The notes under the pieces are model-generated. The model made no database searches. It was not told the origin of the DNA and was given only the letters and a program-made list of their open reading frames with translations. The position numbers and the translations under genes are program-made. Below, in pieces: positions 61,228-64,000 of a DNA stretch of 64,000 nucleotides (position 1 is the first letter of the stretch; every line of letters starts with the position of its first letter). The stretch covers positions 310,001 through 374,000 of the forward strand of contig CP103026.1 in the NCBI GenBank assembly GCA_024752435.1, read 5' to 3'. The stretch comes from Allantophomopsis cytisporea (Eukaryota > Ascomycota > Leotiomycetes > Phacidiales > Phacidiaceae).

Positions 61228-62017
61228 ATGGCAGAGGTAGAAGGAGCAGACGCTCCCGTGTTCACAGAACCCCAATCACGAAACGTCATCTACTGTGGCG
61301 GTTAGTAAACATATTCTAAGTACCCCGCCTTCAAAACCAAGTACTGATTTTGAGCGCAGTCTGCACATTACCACCAGAGGTACAGTCATATGATCCTATA
61401 AAACTCATGGCGCAGTCATCCCCCGGAACACCAGCTTATGATATGAGGAAGTAGTACTGCGAGTTTGGCGGCACAGTCAAGAAATGCCAAGAATGGCTCG
61501 AGAAAGCTCACCCAGACATGTACCAGAGATTGTGGTCTGAAGGTACGCGCCCCATCTTTATGAATTGTGAGTGGCTATACTCATGATTATCACAGATGCG
61601 CTTGCCGAAGCGACATCCGCTCTCTCTGTGGATGCCCAGAAGCGTGCCGCAAAGGATGCGCAGAAGAAGGCCGCAAAAGCTGAAGCCGCTGAGGCCAAAC
61701 AAGCCGCCACACTCGCTTCTTCCATAGTCTACATCAAGCGTGTCGAGCGCAACAAACGTAAATATGTCACTGCGGTTATCGGCCTCGAAGCGTTCGGTTT
61801 AGATTTGAAGAAGATGGCGAAGGAGATGGGTAAGAAGTTTGCAACTGGTAGTTCAGTATCGAAGCTGGCGAATGGCAGCGAGGAAATTGTGGTACAAGGA
61901 GACGTCAGTGATGAGATTGAGGAGTGGTTGTTGGAGAAGTACAAGGAGATTCCAGAGGACAACATCGAGTTGATTGAGGACAAGAAAAAGAAGAGCGGCG
62001 CTGGTGCTGGTGGATAG
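61228..62017 (+). CDS. tma22: Translation machinery-associated protein 22 (DENR homologue), 200 aa
   Basis: Four exons: 61228-61300, 61360-61379 (20 nt), 61455-61542 and 61596-62017. Joined, they read [30 protein letters not shown], the conserved Cys-rich start of DENR/Tma22, with Cys pairs suited to metal binding. A charged Ala/Lys-rich linker follows. A SUI1/eIF1-like domain fills the C-terminal half (IVYIKRVERNKRKYVTAVIGLEAFGLDLKKMAKEMGKKFATG, then VVQGDVSDEIEEWLLEKYKEIPEDNIELIE). With its MCT-1/Tma20 partner it recycles 40S subunits and assists reinitiation. The 20-nt second exon is needed to keep CTLPPEY intact. Convergent with the borealin-like gene, 139 bp apart. Confidence 0.94.
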
Positions 62018-62156
62018 GCTTTAAAAGTCACTCAAATGAATAGTCACGAAGTTATGGCATAGATCTCTATTCTCCTGTCTTCCATGAAAATATCTGCACA
62101 GTGACTAAGTCCCCAACGCCTACGCTAATACCCACAAATCATAAAAGTATACCACC

Positions 62157-63309
62157 TCAACCTCGCTTTCTGAGAACTCTGCTGCCTGTGGTGGTAGCCC
62201 CAGATTTTGGTGCTGGAGGGAGCTTGCCTGTAGCACTTTTAAGTGTACCCATCACATTACGCTTGACAGGCGCTTTCTTTGCAGCAGCTTTCGTTACTAT
62301 GGTAGTCCCGGTCGTACTTGTACTCGAATTACTTGATTGACTTGCATCGCTACCTCTTCCTTTAGCTGTCGTTGGGGCTGTTGCAGATTTTGGCGCTCTC
62401 TTTCCTCTGCCAGCGCCTGTATTAGAAGCCACATCCTTACGTGGAGCAGGAGCTTTGGTGTTCTTCGGCTTGTCGAATATATTGGTCAAGTATCCAGTAG
62501 CTCCACCTGGGTGCGCAGGAGCATTTGGCTTCAAAGGTGACATTGGCCGAGCAAGGAATGACTTGCCGGTAGTGTTGCCAGGACGAATTGGCGATTTTGG
62601 AAGGGTTCGGGAGTTTGGAGAGCGAGGCGCCAAGACTTGAGCTTCCTGCAGTTGTGCGCGAGAAGCAGGGAGTGTATTGTTGTTAGGACGTCGTTTTGGA
62701 CTCAAAAGACCATCATTCTCCTTGTTAATTGAAACCGCATCGCTGCCAATTATCAGCTTGAGCTTCTTCGACGTCTGTACTCGAACATACCTGGTGCGAC
62801 TTCGGACTGGACTTTGATGAGATAAAAAGGCTGAGCCCGGCCCCGGTTGCGCTGATGATGCAACGAGCTTTGGTGGCAATATTGGAGCACTCGATTTACT
62901 ACCCTCGTGTTTTGTATAAAGCTCACCCATTCTAGCTTTGCGTAGAGCCATTGGAATACGGTTGACACGCATTTCGACTCTGCTCCTGAGAACTTGCGCT
63001 CGACCCATGTACTGCGCTCTGAGTCTACGAGCACGTTCAGTAACTGTTACTGGTTAGCAAAGTCTTCATTTTCCTGTGTCGTTCCATGCGCTACGTACTT
63101 TCCAACTGAAGATTGTCGATCAACGCTTGCTTTTGAGCTAAGGTGAGATTCATGGCCGCTCTCTTCACTGGACTTTTCTGAATTGGAGTCCGATTTGGAG
63201 TCGAAGCCGTCATGGCTACTCTCTTCGCTGCATGGGTTGATGAGCTGGAAGGATCCTCAGATATCATTGATTCGTCAGACTTGCGTTTCTTGGTTCGCGT
63301 CGGCGCCAT
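62157..63309 (-). CDS. Borealin N-terminal domain (Nbl1-like) protein, chromosomal passenger complex, 365 aa
   Basis: Exon 1 is 63309-63099 and exon 2 is 63043-62157, joined as LIDNLQLEITERARRLRAQYM. That segment (about residues 55-110, through VLRSRVEMRVNRIPMALRKARMGELY) is the Nbl1/borealin N-terminal helix that binds INCENP and survivin in the Aurora B chromosomal passenger complex. Upstream is a basic Lys/Arg/Ser stretch. Downstream is a long disordered tail rich in Pro, Ser and Lys with several SP sites (SPKRRP, PRSPNSRTLPKSPIRPG, ARPMSPLKP), typical of Cdk substrates. The end (VKRNVMGTLKSATGKLPPAP..RVLRKRG) is strongly basic. Yeast Nbl1 is only the short helix, so this tail makes the protein more like metazoan borealin in length; its function is inferred from the domain only. 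Confidence 0.86.
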
Positions 63310-63736
63310 TGTGGTTGTGATGTAGATGTTTGGTGTGATGAATTGCGAGGTTGAAGTAATGAATCCCTCGTAACTTTGCTTTCTAATGAGTGTATGTGGG
63401 CGTTTTCTGGAATCGTTATTTCTTCCAACTCCGATGTAGAAAGGTTGTATAACGCGGAGTTACTGAGCGCGATGCGAAGTAAACAAAAGACCAGAGCCGC
63501 ATCGCTAGGCAGGACTTAAGCTTAGCCATCGGCGGAGCTCAGAGCTACCGGGATCGTCACAGCTCGCCTTGACAACCTTACGTCTGTCACAACCATCAAC
63601 ACCCATCAACATCTCAAAGAACCTTTTGCAAATCACAGCAACCTCACGAAACGATATTTCTTCAGTTTTCATTTGCAGAGTAAACATCTAGACTATCTAC
63701 AGCTAAATCCTGAGCACGCGCTCGACATTCGTCATC
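63310..63736. promoter_or_regulatory. Divergent promoter region, borealin-like gene / RPN10
   Basis: 427 bp between divergent starts. It contains an 8-bp inverted pair, GCGATGCG at 63469-63476 and CGCATCGC at 63498-63505. I do not see the yeast proteasome element GGTGGCAAA. Confidence 0.5.
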
Positions 63737-64000
63737 ATGGGTCTCGAAGCCATCATGGTAGTGGTGGACAACAGTGAGAGCAGCAGAAACGGCGATTATA
63801 CACCTACTAGATTTGGAGCACAATCAGATGCGACGTCGATGATATTTGGAGCTATTACACAAAGCAACCCGGAATCGTCAGTTGGCCTTATGAGCATGGG
63901 AGGCAAAGGTCCAGAAGTGCTGGTCACTCTTACCACTGATCACGGCAAGATCCTGGATGGACTACACAGAACGAAGTCAAAGATCCTCGGCAACTCACAT
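63737..64000 (+). CDS. rpn10: 26S proteasome regulatory subunit Rpn10, 5' part (partial)
   Basis: The first 88 codons are uninterrupted to the window edge. The start MGLEAIMVVVDNSESSRNGDY and the continuation TPTRFGAQSDA, IFGAITQSNPESSVGLMSMGGKGPEVLVTLTTDHGKIL match the von Willebrand A domain at the N-terminus of Rpn10/S5a. Rpn10 sits at the base-lid junction of the proteasome and captures ubiquitin chains through C-terminal UIM motifs that lie outside this window. The VWA metal site is partly kept (D11-x-S-x-S pattern, VVDNSES). The ATG is the first in frame after a stop-rich leader. Confidence 0.93.
   Translation, partial: MGLEAIMVVVDNSESSRNGDYTPTRFGAQSDATSMIFGAITQSNPESSVGLMSMGGKGPEVLVTLTTDHGKILDGLHRTKSKILGNSH

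Noticed and set aside
62785..62800. Possible 16-bp intron (GTATGTTCGAGTACAG) in the borealin-like gene
   Set aside because: Far too short to be spliced; the ORF is open through it, so it was kept as coding.

Overview
The window is nuclear DNA of a filamentous ascomycete. Genes are split by short introns of about 45-75 bp with GTAAGT-type donors, TACTAAC/GCTAAC-like branch sites and YAG acceptors. The predicted proteins are fungal orthologues, and intergenic DNA is rich in microsatellites. Gene style, with the Dal5-type transporter and the fungal 'pathogen-related protein' family, fits Pezizomycotina. A leotiomycete (Sclerotiniaceae-like) is my best guess, but that is inference.

Layout. 1-1387 (-): N-terminal part of a Rim15-type kinase, running off the left edge, preceded by a 7.5 kb microsatellite-rich gene-free tract. 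8.9-27.5 kb is gene-dense: a dynamin-family GTPase (+), mitochondrial ribosomal protein mL54/MRPL37 (-), a complex I PDSW/NDUFB10-type subunit (-), nucleolin-like Gar2 (+), an unnamed tail-anchored-like protein (+), ALG6 (-), exocyst SEC10 (+), COX17 (-) and RanGAP/RNA1 (+). 27.5-42.3 kb is a large gene-poor tract: AT-rich to about 36 kb, then microsatellite- and pyrimidine-rich up to the PP1 regulator Reg1 (+, 42.3-44.1 kb). After another gene-poor stretch come an intron-containing tRNA-Tyr, a GRF zinc-finger protein (+), an ELMO/Lmo1-like protein (+), SDH1 (-), a Dal5-family MFS transporter (-), a pathogen-related protein (-), TMA22/DENR (+), a borealin-like chromosomal passenger protein (-) and the 5' end of proteasome RPN10 (+), cut by the right edge.

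The genes are ordinary eukaryotic housekeeping and signalling genes, not a cluster. Shared themes are mitochondrial respiration (complex I subunit, COX17, SDH1, MRPL37), nutrient signalling (Rim15, Reg1) and secretion/glycosylation (SEC10, ALG6). Several pairs are divergent and probably share promoters: PDSW/gar2, ALG6/SEC10, COX17/RNA1 and borealin/RPN10. Exon structures were worked out by reading splice sites by eye; multi-exon genes are given as one span with exon boundaries in the evidence.

I found no convincing new multi-gene system, transposon or CRISPR. The most interesting leads are a transmembrane protein with an N-terminal WxxI (AIM-like) motif that looks like an autophagy receptor, a spaced 62-66 bp repeat array behind a strong TATA box near the dynamin gene, and the unusually long repeat-laden 5' flanks of the two nutrient-signalling genes.
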